Source: Copromyces sp. CBS 386.78 (taxonomy: Eukaryota > Ascomycota > Sordariomycetes > Sordariales > Sordariaceae). Taken from it: a stretch of 64,000 nt of DNA. Within the stretch, counting starts at the first letter, position 1. Each line of letters begins with the position of its first letter. Below the pieces are notes generated by a model. That model saw only the letters and a program-made list of their open reading frames with translations, had not been told where the DNA came from and searched no databases. The stretch spans positions 248,001 to 312,000 of the forward strand of contig MU839079.1 in NCBI GenBank assembly GCA_030685235.1, in the 5' to 3' direction. The position numbers and the translations under genes were made by a program. Shown here in pieces: positions 46,260-57,285 of the stretch.

Positions 46260-48620
46260 CTTAGAACGGATATTAACCGTATTATAAATAAGGTTTCTTT
46301 AACTACTTTTTCGATTGCGTATAATTCTATTTCTATTATTAAAATTATAATCGCTATTTATTTAATTATTCCCTAATAGATTAGACCTCTATATAGTTTA
46401 ATTATAAAGCTTTATAAACTCTTTCGATCGATAGCGTTATTTATAAACGAGGTATTTAAAGTTATTTCTAATCGGTTGTTATTACTAAAGTATAATATTT
46501 ATATTTTAGTGGTTTGAAGATATTATAATACTTTTTCGCTTGTAGTTAAGTAGGTAAGATTGGGGTTATAATTATATTATACTAGTCTACTTATTAGGAA
46601 CGCAATATTTAGTCTAGTATTAATTATTATATATAGTAGGGAACTTATATTAATTTAGTAGGCGCGGATCTCTACGTAATTAGTAATACCTTTATAAGGG
46701 GTTAGCTCTATATGCCCTATAGGCACTAAAGTAGGTTAAAAACTAAATTTTAACAATTTAGAAATCTTTTCGATATAAGTTTCTTATAATAGCCAGATCT
46801 TTCTTTAATTTCGATTTCGGATAATTTTAATACTTAGAAACTATTAGAACTTATCTCCTCTAGTAAGGTAATATTTTAATTATAGATCTATTACGTATCT
46901 ATTAACTTCCTTTATTTTATTTTTATTAAATATAAAGACAATATTATTAATATAATATAATATAAATATACTATTCTTTTTTATAATATACGGATCTTTA
47001 AGGATCGCTTTAAATCCTATTTCTTTAAACGCTCTACTAAGCTTTCGTTACTATAGTAGAAATATTCGTCTAAGCCTATATAATACCTTAATTAATTTAA
47101 GAACTTTATTAAAAATTTAGTACTTTAGTAGTATATATATATAAATCTTTTTATTAAAAGTTGTATTAACGAAGGTATTAATTACGTTATATTAAATTAG
47201 TTTGAAGTCGAATTTTATAGTAAAAGCGATAATAGATTTAAACGATTTCCCGGCTAGGGTAAATACGTACGTATTTACTCTATTTTTACTTTATTAATCT
47301 CTTTTTACAATTAATTATACTTTATATTTATTAAAAGTACTATTTTTATTAAATTTATATACGTATACTTATATATAATTAAGGATCTACTTTCTTCGTA
47401 TCCGAGGTAGGTCTCCGCTAACTTCGATTTACGTTTTTATATCCTTATAATTTTGTAAATAAGTTTCTTCTACCTATTTAAATATTTTACCGAATTGGTA
47501 ATTATTAAAATCCCTATAATATTTAGGTTCTAGGGGTAGATCTCGTTTGTAAATACTTTTAAAGCGATTAAGTTTAATAATTAACCGTTCTACCTCCGCT
47601 TTAGTAATAATCTTCCCTATTATCTTTACTATTAGATATATTAATTTACTAGCGTAAAAGGCAGCTTCTTAAGGTTTTTATTAGCGGATATATTAATTTA
47701 TTATTCGGTCTATTAAATAATTAATATAGAATACGGCCGGCGGAATTAATAGAAGTAACGAATAAAACCCTATAATATATTTAAGGGATATCTTTTCTAT
47801 AGTAGGGTATAGATTAGCTCTTATTTAAATTTGACCATTCTCCTCTTAGGAAGCATCTTAACTTTATTCGTAATCTCTATTTAAGAGGTTTAATAGTAAC
47901 GGTTCGATATCTATATTATTAACGTCGTTTTATAGGTTATAGCCTTTTCTCTCTAATAGATCGGATACCCTTAAGGGTTGATTGTATAGTTTATTTACTT
48001 TATTAAATAAATCTATTAATTCTTCACTACTTATTTAAAAGTCTTCTCTTAATTTTTTAAAGTTTAAGTTATATATAACTTCTTTATTAAAGATTATATC
48101 CCTAATCTATACAATTCTATTCGTATACGGATTCTATATACAGTAGATAGAAGTCGTTAAATAATTAATAAGAAAACTTATCTATACTTTAGGTAAATGC
48201 TTCTAACGTTACTTTTCTTTTTTCTAAGTAGTATTCGTTATTATAAATACTTTATAACCGTAGACTTTTAGGTGATTCAAATCTGGTTTGCGTACTTCTT
48301 AATAACCGTATTATTAAGCAATATAGGTATAGAACCGTTTAAATAGAGATTTCTAATTATAAAGGTACCGAGGGGATTTATTAATAAAGTAGATAGTTGC
48401 AGTAATAATCTTTAACTATAGATTAATCGGAAATTTTAAATTTATTAATATAGTATTATATTTTTCTTTAATTATACCCCTTAAACATTCTTCCCCGCCG
48501 TTCTATATTTATATATTAGGAATAGAGGGTTTAATTATTATTCCTCGTTATAATAACCTTTACTAAATTTTATAATTTATAAATTCGTTATCGAATTCGA
48601 AGGTTTTAACCTTAATATTA
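46260..48620 (-). pseudogene. pol: Remnant of copia pol (integrase, reverse transcriptase, RNase H)
   Basis: Minus-strand translation gives readable family motifs despite many RIP changes. Around 48480-48610 an integrase core reads FDNEFIN ... SIPN ... QNGGEE, matching the DNG-x-EF and QNG motifs. Around 46940-47060 reverse transcriptase reads LRR ... LL then two stops (TGG and CAA turned into TAG and TAA), followed by KEIGFKAILKDP and YYINNI, the YVDD active site with both Asp codons changed to Asn by G-to-A. Around 46310-46335 RNase H reads TEAEL altered to IEIEL. The catalytic residues are lost. Gag should lie toward 49.5-50.9 kb, but I could not recognise it. Confidence 0.85.
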
Positions 48621-50915
48621 TACTATTATTTTAATATATTAATATAGAATACTAACGTAATAGCGATAATAATTGTTTAACAATTTAATAAATAATAATC
48701 CTAAATATAGCCGGATTAGTAATATATAATAAAGAGGAAATATTTAACCCCGTTATTTCCTTCGTTAAATTCGAAGAAGTCCGCTATAAATCTTTCCCCT
48801 AATTTATAGCCGTAGTTTCTAAATATATAATAAACTTATCGTTTAATTTTTACTATAGTATATATATTGTATTTAATTAATAGTATACTACGGATCCGTA
48901 CCCTATTAACGTTTTAAAAATAATTAAGTATTTATAATCTTAAATAACTAAATTGTAAATACTAGATATCTACTATCTATTTAATAGGGCGCTGTATATA
49001 GGAACTAATTTTATACCGACGTATTATAAACAAAATTCTAATAAATAAAAGAAGGATAATTTCTATAACTGTTTAATTATAAATAATATTTAAGTAATAA
49101 AAGAATAATCTATTAATTTTCCTTAGATAGTTATTAGGGGGATAGTAATCCTAGTAGAAACTTTACCTTTATAATTAGATATAGGAGACGAAGTTAGTAG
49201 CGAAATTAAGGTAAAAGGCGACTTCCTTTAACCGTAGTTTTAAGGGATTATTCTTTTTTCTAATAACGATATTAACCTCTTTAAACCCTTTAATCGCTAC
49301 CTAAGTATCTCTAGCCTATATATATTTATTTGGGTTAGTATAACGAAAGTAAAGGAAATAAATAATTTTATTAAATATATAAAGCGAATTACTAAAATCG
49401 AATATCGCTAAATTCTTAAAGGGGTAAATCTCCTCTCTAATTTAATATACCCCGCTAACTTAAAAAATTGATTTATAAATAATATTACGATTTACATTAA
49501 GTAATTACACAATTTCCTACTTCTTAAGAACCCTCCCTTTACTATTATTTTTAATTATAATTCTTTTAATTTCTTTAACTAATTTAGGATCCTTCGCGAG
49601 GTTAGATTTAATAACGCGTTTAATTGAGGGGAATAATTTCGTAATATATTTAGACTTTACGTTTAAGTTAATATATTAATATTATTTTAAAGAGTATAGT
49701 CCTTTTTTATATACTTTATATACGGGTAGATTTATTACCTTCTTACGGGTTTAAATTTCGGTTTTATTCGATTAGAATTTTCTTTTACTAAATCTAGACT
49801 TTATAGGCTTTTTCTTACTATTTTAACGAATATCCTTATTATTAGCTTCTTTATCCTAACTCTCGCCAATAGATTTTTAACTATTAAATTCGATATTAGT
49901 TTCGTTAGTATTAAAAGCGTTACAATATCCTCCCTTCCCGGTAGCAACTCCGCATTTCGTAGAATTGATATTATATTTCTTAAAGTTTTTGTAGACTTTT
50001 ATATACGTAAGCGTACCGTCGGCTATTTATTTATTAAACTTCTAAGTACCTTTATACTATTTAAGGCATACGATTTTAATTACGTTAATAAAGTTAATAT
50101 ATTAGGAATTAATAGTCTTAATCTCTCTAACCCTTATAGTTTAATTATTATTTATAGTAGTAAACTATATTTAAAGCCAATTAATATAATTTTTAGGTTC
50201 CTTAATCAAAATAGCGATTACTTTATAATATTATTTCCTAGCCCGGATCTACTTATTAACGATTTTATAATTAATTATATTCTTTAATTATTAATACTAT
50301 TTATTAGTCTCCTATTCTTCCTTTATAATATTATTTTATAGCCCGTAATTAATTAACGTCCTTATTTAAGTACATACAGCCTTATCGCTAACTACAAACT
50401 CTTTTTAATCTTTTTTAGAATCGGAATAGAATATGAACTCTAATTTAAAAAATTCTTTATTAAGTAGATCCGCTTCGGTAGTAAGGGTATTAAGAATTAT
50501 TTTATTCTATTTTCGATATTCGATAGGGACTTTTTGAAGAGTTCTATCTTGGTCTATAATAGTTTAAACGGTAGCTCCGCTATCGAAAAGGTTGAATTCT
50601 TCTTTAGCAGTTCGGATCCGTTCCTTAACTTCTTTAATAGTAGGGTACTAATTTGGATAGGGTTATTTCGGTTCGATAGGTCTTTTGATAGTACTTTAAA
50701 TCTATTTTTTAAGGGTATTTATATTATACTTTAATTAGAATATTAGTTCCTAGCGGATCTAATCTTCCTTATTTTTAAGGTAGGCAATATTCTCCTTAGT
50801 CTCGTTATTAATTTTTAAAAGAAATATCGTATTGTTTGATTATTAATTGTTAATTAATACTAATTATCGTATTAATAAGTAATTTAATAGGTAATACGCG
50901 TATTAGATTATTAAT

Positions 50916-51088
50916 TATTAGATTCTCTAATGTAAATTAATTAATTAAACTGTCTAGAAATTAGTTCTCTAATAGATCCGCTCTAGAACGTCTAGGGGGT
51001 GCTCGGGTATCCCAGAAATGCCAAGACCTTTAATCAGGTGATTGGGACCCTCTACATCTGGGTGTGATCTACACCCTGTAATCTGACA
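50916..51088. repeat. Right LTR of copia element (173 bp)
   Basis: Begins TATTAGATT, the RIP-altered form of TGTCAGATT, and ends AATCTGACA. Its first 60 bases (inner side) carry many G-to-A and C-to-T changes relative to the left LTR, while its last 100 bases are nearly clean. It is functionally the 5' LTR of this minus-strand element. Confidence 0.93.
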
Positions 51089-52213
51089 AATTGCGCTTCT
51101 GCTGCGTTTATGCAAGGCGATGCGATGCGCGAACGGGCGCCGGCCGTTGTTGCGATGAACATGCGCTGACATGCAATGTGACTGCCCCGAGTACCGTACC
51201 GGGGCTCAGGGGAACTGGTGAAACGTAAGGTACATACCTAACTGTCAGGTACGATTATACATGGATCTCACCACTATGATCACCAATTGTGCTTTAAAAA
51301 CGTCAGTCTGATCGTAACAACATTTTTATCTCACAATCCCTTCAAGGAACTGAACCCAGAAGAACAGAAACAGCACAAGCCGGCTTGAAGTTGTCGTTGA
51401 TCTCGCTGAACATCACAAACATGGAAGACAAATGACAGATGCGGGGTAATTAGACCCCCCCTATAGCTTACCCCAGACCCCCCTTTCACCCCCAATCTGC
51501 CGCCCTGAGCTGAAGCTCGCCCCTGACCGTTCCCCAACCTTTCGGTTCCCAAGCCAGCGACTCCGAGGTGTTCGCTCGTGACATGTGAATTCCTTCACCA
51601 CCTTCCCCTGGCCTGCCGAGATTCTTGGCGAGCGCGGCGTTTGGGCTGTGCTAAAAGCACCAAGATGGGCCAAGACGAAACTATCACCAAATGGAACACC
51701 GAATGGAGGTTGTCATTAGCTTTTTCTTTTTTTTCAAAGTTGACGATTTGGATACCACAAGCACGCAGCCGCCGAAGAGAGTGTGCGCGAGTTGGCGCAA
51801 GTTTTGGAGCTGGGGAGGTCGGAATAGAGTTCTTTCTTTGTTTCGATTTGGAGCAGGTTGGCGGTGTTGGTGTTGGTGTTGGTGTTGGTTTTCCAACCGC
51901 CACTGTTTTCTACCTAATTTTCAAGATGCCTTTATATTTCAATGTATCCAACACTCTGTCGCCCACCATTGCCAACCGCACGGTTTGGAACCAACAATTT
52001 CATAATTCATTGTCGTCGAGTTGGATATGGATGTTTGTTTCATCCTGACCACCAACACACGATCCAACACCATCACCAACACATGCGCACAACAGCATCA
52101 TTCATTGTCCTTCTTTCATCCATAGCCAGCCGCCGAGCTACCAACATCAGCATCAACAGGTCCAACGGTGAAATTCATTATCATGAAATTCCTCGAAAAT
52201 TGGGCCGCTCGGG

Positions 52214-52221
52214 TATATAAA
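52214..52221 (+). promoter_or_regulatory. TATA-box candidate
   Basis: TATATAAA is followed by a pyrimidine-rich stretch (CCCCCTCTCCCTCCC) and then a long CACC/ACCGA-rich segment like a fungal 5' leader. The first ATG after it (52386) opens only M-N-N-N before a stop. Confidence 0.4.
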
Positions 52222-52493
52222 CCCCCTCTCCCTCCCACCCTCAGTCTCGGGTCCCAGAGTCGCCAGCACCCAGCACCTAGCACCAGCAGCACCCACCTCA
52301 CCTCTCTTCACTCACCACCGACCACCGACCCGGAGCACCGACCCAGAATTCACAAAGACCCAGTACGATATTCAGCAAAGACAACATGAACAACAACTGA
52401 CACTTATTAAAACGGATATCCTAGTAGCACATAACCCTTTTCCCAGCTTGCAACAACTTCTTCCCGGGAGGCTTCAGCCTTTGCCCTAGATAC

Positions 52494-52622
52494 ATGATGA
52501 TGATGACGACTATGACGACCCCGCTGATTTCACTTCCAACTCCTTTCCTCCTTCCTTTCCCTTCGATGACATCCCATCATGCTAGATCCCTATTCTCCGA
52601 CCTGCTGACCAAAAAAAAGTAG
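52494..52622 (+). CDS. Possible small Met-rich peptide (42 aa), doubtful
   Basis: The frame begins with four Met codons, continues TTMTTPLISLP, has a hydrophobic Pro/Phe/Leu stretch and ends in Lys-Lys-Lys. It lies about 280 bases downstream of a TATA-box candidate and behind a four-codon minigene (ATG at 52386). It resembles no protein I know and would overlap the 3' UTR of the convergent epimerase gene. Chance cannot be excluded. Confidence 0.2.
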   Translation: MMMMTTMTTPLISLPTPFLLPFPSMTSHHARSLFSDLLTKKK

Positions 52623-52765
52623 TCCTCATAACGCATCGCGACTTGAACCCCGAAACGACCTGGCCAACCGAAAACGACCAAAAGACAGAAAAACTCCGGC
52701 GCAGATTTTTTGAAATGTTCCATTTGTGTTTATGCCCCCTTGCTCCTCCCATGGCGATGGATGCT

Positions 52766-54077
52766 CTAAGGCCACCACTTCATGCGCTTATAGCTCTCGA
52801 TAACCTCTTGCAAAAGCTCCTTGTTGATCTGGGGCTTCTCATAATTGAACCCGACCAGCTCCTCCAGCCGCGACCCATCCATGCTTAGGTCGGTATCCTT
52901 GAGCAGCTCCGCCTCCATGAAGGGCGTCAAGGGCCCGGGCTTCGTTATCCCCGCGTCCTCGAGCAGGCCAGCCCAGGGCCCGAGCAACTCGTCGTTGACG
53001 TCCTCCACCACGTCGTGCAGGTGGATCTTGGCAAAGTTGGAGATGATAGTGCCCTGGAAGCCCGTCTTGATGCCGAACACGTCGCCGATGAGGTCCGAAA
53101 TGGTTCCCTGCGTCGTGTGGCCCTTGTCGACCACGTTGAAGATCGGCGTGGGACCCATCTTGGCGGAATCCCACTTGGTCTTGCCGGCCGCATACCATTC
53201 GGCGACCCTCCAGAGGGAGCGCGTCACGTCGTGGATGTGCACCGTGTTGGTGCAGAGGTTCTTGGTCCAGAGCCACTTCATCTCGGACCCGAGGGCTTGG
53301 TAGACGCGCGCCATGCAGAGGGCGGTCGCTACCCATTGGGCCGCGTACGGGCCATACACGTGGGCGAGACGGACGATAACGAGGTTGAGTCTGGATAAAA
53401 GGGAAGCAGATGTCAGCGATGTGCGCACACACGGAGTGGGTGGGCAGTAGGCGGGTCAAGTCATGACATACCCTGGAATCTTGGCCAGCTCCTCCTCGGC
53501 CTGCAGTTTAAAGACGGCAATCTTGCTCCATGGCTTCAGCTTGTCCTGCTCCTTGCTAGGCGACGAGTCCGGCTTATAGACCATTCCCGTGCTCAGCTCG
53601 ATAAAGCATTTGACACCCCGCTTGGCAGCTTCCTTGCCCACGGCTAGCGACAGCTGGAGCGAGCGCAGCTTGTATACCTCGTCCTCTTGTGAGTAGCGCG
53701 TCTCACCGCCGCAGTTGAAGACATAGTCCCATTGCTTTCCGTCAGCTCGGTCAAATATCCGTTGGAGAGACTCTGTGCGCGCGCGTGTTAGTCAATTTCG
53801 TCCGATGCGTCTAATACGCGACTCGGGAAGCAGGGATGGTGAATCCCAAGGATTCGGAGTCGGGGTCACACGTACGCTCTCTGCTCGCATCCGCCTGCAT
53901 GAACTTTGATCCCGCGCACGCTTCCTCAAACTCGGGCGCTAGCCAGGCAAGCTGGGGCAGCACCTTGTCGACAATGCGCACATCGGAAGCGAGGTTGTTC
54001 TTGTGAATATGAAGAGCGAGGAAACGGCCAATGTAGCCGAGACCACCGATGATGAGGACCGACGGTTTTTCGGCCAT
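52766..54077 (-). CDS. NAD-dependent epimerase/dehydratase-family protein (atypical extended SDR)
   Basis: Exons: 54077-53876, 53772-53472 and 53390-52766; introns of 103 and 81 nt with GTACGT and GTATGT donors; 375 aa. The Rossmann motif GGLGYIG (about 11-17) binds NAD(P). A second block has NCGGETRYS, then ELSTGMVYKP and RLAHVYGPYA as in extended SDRs. The usual catalytic YxxxK is not evident: the matching region is WSKIAVFKLQAEEEL, with Lys but no Tyr four residues earlier. Further on come an IHDVTRSLWRVAEWY block and a C-terminal FNYEKPQINKELLQEVIESYKRMKWWP. The frame is open upstream of the chosen ATG, but the motif spacing and the context favour 54077. Substrate unknown; a non-enzymatic or altered chemistry is possible. 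Confidence 0.88.
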
Positions 54078-54659
54078 CTTGTCGTCTTGGTCTGGTGTGG
54101 TGTTTACGTGTGTGTTTGCTCCTTGCTTGCGAATGCGTGGATATGTTGTCGTGGAGATCCTTTGCTTTTCGTCGGTTGGTTCTTGTTGGCTCCCTAAAAT
54201 CAGGGGGGCCACTTCAATGCGCGGGGTCGAAGAAATGGGCTTCGATTGCCGTAGTGCCGGGGTGTGAGTTTGCTGGACCGCTTCGCTCGCTGGCTGCGCC
54301 GTGTTTTCGCTAGAAGCAATTGGTATTATTTCCTCCCAAGGCGCGCAATACCTATATAGACGAGGAAGGACGCGATAAGGCGTGTGCTGGATCGAATTGG
54401 TGGTTCGTTCACCTGAGATTGACTGGTCAGGAAACCCCTGCTGGGAAGGATTGTGTCTCGGGAGCGATTGGCGAATCGCACAAACAGAGTTTCCCAGTGA
54501 CAGCCGAGAATGAGGGGGAGGGTCCTGGCGAGGAGGAGAAAGTCGGGAGAACCTGGGAGAAGAGCGGCCTGGAACTGCTGGCGTAGAGATAAAGTAGTGC
54601 GGCTTTCGGTTGGGCGATGGGTCTCTTTTGCGTTTTCTGTGGTTGGGGACGGAGAGGAT

Positions 54660-54735
54660 GGGTCAGATATCCGCTTGTAAGATGGAAATGATTCTCCGGG
54701 TCAGATACCCGCTTGTAAGATGGAAATGATTCTCC
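54660..54735. repeat. Tandem duplication of a 38-bp unit
   Basis: Two copies of a unit starting GGGTCAGATA (54660-54697 and 54698-54735) differ by one base (ATCC versus CCC region), and the first eight bases of a third copy follow. It is located about 580 bp upstream of the epimerase start. Confidence 0.9.
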
Positions 54736-57247
54736 GGGTCAGATTAATGTACGAGAACTGGAGGTGGGAAGCTGGAGACAGATACCGAAGCTAAAAAGCT
54801 AAGAGTGCCGGTCCCTGTTCTTATCGAGGTGTGAGGTGAGCAGAAAAAAAGTTAAGGGTAGAGGGGCTCCATAAAATAGGGAACTGGAGACGGGACTGGA
54901 GCCGTGGACGTGAACATGGGTGGACGATGTGGGTGCCATGTGGAGGAAAAAAGACGAAAAAAAGTTGGTTGGGCAAATTATCCTGCGGAATCAGCACCGG
55001 GGAATGAATTGGCTCAGCAATAGTGTTGCCAATGGACGGCCCAGCTAGTGTGCAGGCAGCTGGATCGGCACGACGGGGTCCTCCGTCCTCACCCCTCCAC
55101 TCGATTGCAAATGGCTTGTCACCTTCCGACAGACTGCTGTGTGTGTTTGGCAAGGGTTGGATGTCTGTCTTAATCTCGCCTTTTTCGGTGTGTGGTGATG
55201 TTGTTGACTAGGTACGGTATCTCGATGTCAAAGATCACCGATGCCAAGAAGGTCCAAAGTGCAATCGAGGCACGAACGGAAAACTGGAAGAGATGGAAAA
55301 ATACAGGACGAAAGAGACGAAGACGGGATGAACACCCGCGCAAGCAAGCATTCTCCCGGTCAGGGCAGGAACAAACGAACCAGTCGGTGGCCAGTGACCT
55401 GGCGACCCATTGACCCAGCACTTCTGTTTTTTTGAACCATGACCGAACGAACCAGGCACCCACGGCGGAGCACCACTTTCTCGATTCGGAGGCCGGGGCG
55501 GCTGTAAGTGGGGTCTTTATGCCAATTCATCCGTCCCGCATTCCAGAAAGAGTTGCTGAATGTGGGAAAAATGCACAATGAAATGAGGACGAGATTGGGT
55601 TGTCAGCTTGAGATATGCAGGACAAAAGGGTTGTTGCAGGTCATCATGTGAAGCCGTTTCGGAACTGTCCATCAACATCAACGTTGGTCAGCATGACGGG
55701 AATTGTCTTTTTGTTTCCACTTGCCTCGCATCAGACCGGTGGGAACAGCAGTGGAGGACGCTGGACAGCCTCGAACGTCTCCACATGCCCTGGCCATCAC
55801 TAATTGCTACAGGGCTTCTACACTAGGACATCCCAGGGCGTCACTGTTGTCCAGGGCTCTAAAAGGACGTCTCCCAGCTCCCCCCGTTTCCCCCCGTTGA
55901 AAGGGTGTGATTTTTGATTTTTTTTTTTGGCTGCCGCGTGTCTCTCGTTTCGGCGACTCGCATCAGCACAACGACACTGGACGAACCTGGAAAACGACTT
56001 CTCGCAAATAGCATCACCATTGGACACTCGGTTCCCACACACACTCCGGAGTCCTTGTCCTCTTGAGCCGAACTATGGCAGCGGAAACGGTCGGCCGTTA
56101 GCAAGCTGAGCTAGTGCTTTAGCCAGCAGTGCTTACTGTGTTGGGAGGAGTCGGAGTCATGAACAGGCATTAACCATTGGAGTCTTGGCATCATGATATT
56201 TGTGAGATCTTTGGGACACTTTTGTGAGAAACGATACAGCCACAATATTGGAGTTGAGGTCATCAAAATTCGCATTAAAATCTCAGCGCCAGTAAGGTAC
56301 TCCGACGCAGGCCGGTCTCTGCTGCCGAGACACACTCGATCCTGTTGCCCAAGTCGTCGTCAAGGTATAGCAGCCTCCAGATGGAGATGCCGTGCAACCA
56401 ACAACACAGCTGTCCCGTCACAGGGCCCAGAGAAGCGATACCAAGACCGACAGAGCCTCGGATGGTACCTTAATCTGCTTAATCCAGATTCTGCACACTC
56501 GGCGCCCACGTCGGACAAGAGCGGCGCGTGACCTGATGCCGAGAATTGTCGCAAGAACTTTGTTGAGAGACAATGAAACGAGGGACAAGACAATTAAGAG
56601 CAGGACGCAATGAATGAACGAATTGAAGCTCATGGTTGGCTGAAGCGAACTTGCATGTTATTTAACGTACAGCTTCGATATGCAGCTACGTCTGCAAGAT
56701 GGTCGCGTAGTGGGTAGCATCATGATAGCCTCAACATCCAATCCTCCCTCGGACGTTCCCATTTTCCCGACTCTCAAACGACTTGTCCGGGTGCAATGAT
56801 TCTCCCGATCCCCTCCCACTCGCCATGATCTGCCACTCCAGAACAAAGATATGAAACGAGACGGGAAAAGGCTAAAATGTCAAAGGACTAAGCTAGTCAT
56901 GTCTCGACTTTGTGGTCGGTGTCGATGCCGTCATCGGTCAACACGTTTTGACTGAAGTAGACGACTGCGGAGTACGGTTGCGGATATTCAGGGGTTTGAT
57001 CAACGACGGCGGCAGAGTTGCAGCGGCATGATTTTACTTTTTTTCCTTCCTTTTTTTCCACTTCCAGCAACCTTCCATTGCTTCTCCTCCTTCAAACCTC
57101 CTCCAGCCGAGCCGCGATGTCGCTCCCGCCAACCCGCTTCGGTGCCAATTGTTCGGTGCTGCCGTTGCTTCAGGGGTAAGCAACAAAAACCATCACAAAT
57201 TCGCCACCGTCATCTTTCACACACCCACTCAGCTCACTGTCACCCTT

Positions 57248-57285
57248 CCATTCCAAGCATTCCAAGCATTCCAAACGTTCCTCGC
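57248..57285. repeat. Imperfect CATTCCAAG direct repeats
   Basis: The 10-base unit CATTCCAAGC occurs two to three times and then decays into related CATTCC pieces, in intergenic DNA. Related short units are scattered within 40 bases. Confidence 0.8.

Larger units (their letters stand above)
45673..51088 (-). mobile_element. RIP-inactivated Ty1/copia LTR retrotransposon (5,416 bp)
   Basis: Full-length element with two 173-bp LTRs, a 9-bp terminal inverted repeat (TGTCAGATT/AATCTGACA) and a 5-bp near-perfect target duplication. The interior is extremely AT-rich with constant TpA, and every long frame is broken. On the minus strand, de-mutated remnants read integrase (about 48.5 kb), then reverse transcriptase (about 46.9 kb), then RNase H (about 46.3 kb). 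Integrase before RT defines the copia order. A pyrimidine tract CCCCCTCACT at 45848-45857 is the minus-strand polypurine tract beside the 3' LTR and agrees with that orientation. The element is dead as a coding unit and probably a target of DNA methylation and heterochromatin, as RIP products usually are in Neurospora. Confidence 0.93.
51094..52765. other. Intergenic region right of the transposon
   Basis: About 1.7 kb with normal base composition resuming right after the LTR. It contains a GGTGTT repeat (about 51862-51885), a TATA-box candidate (52214) with a CA/CCA-rich leader, and a short Met-rich frame at 52494 (separate entries). No recognised protein gene. Confidence 0.55.

Noticed and set aside
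45673..51088. AT-rich island as a centromere fragment, foreign insertion or new mobile system
   Set aside because: Matched LTRs, a target duplication and decayed copia pol motifs explain the whole island.
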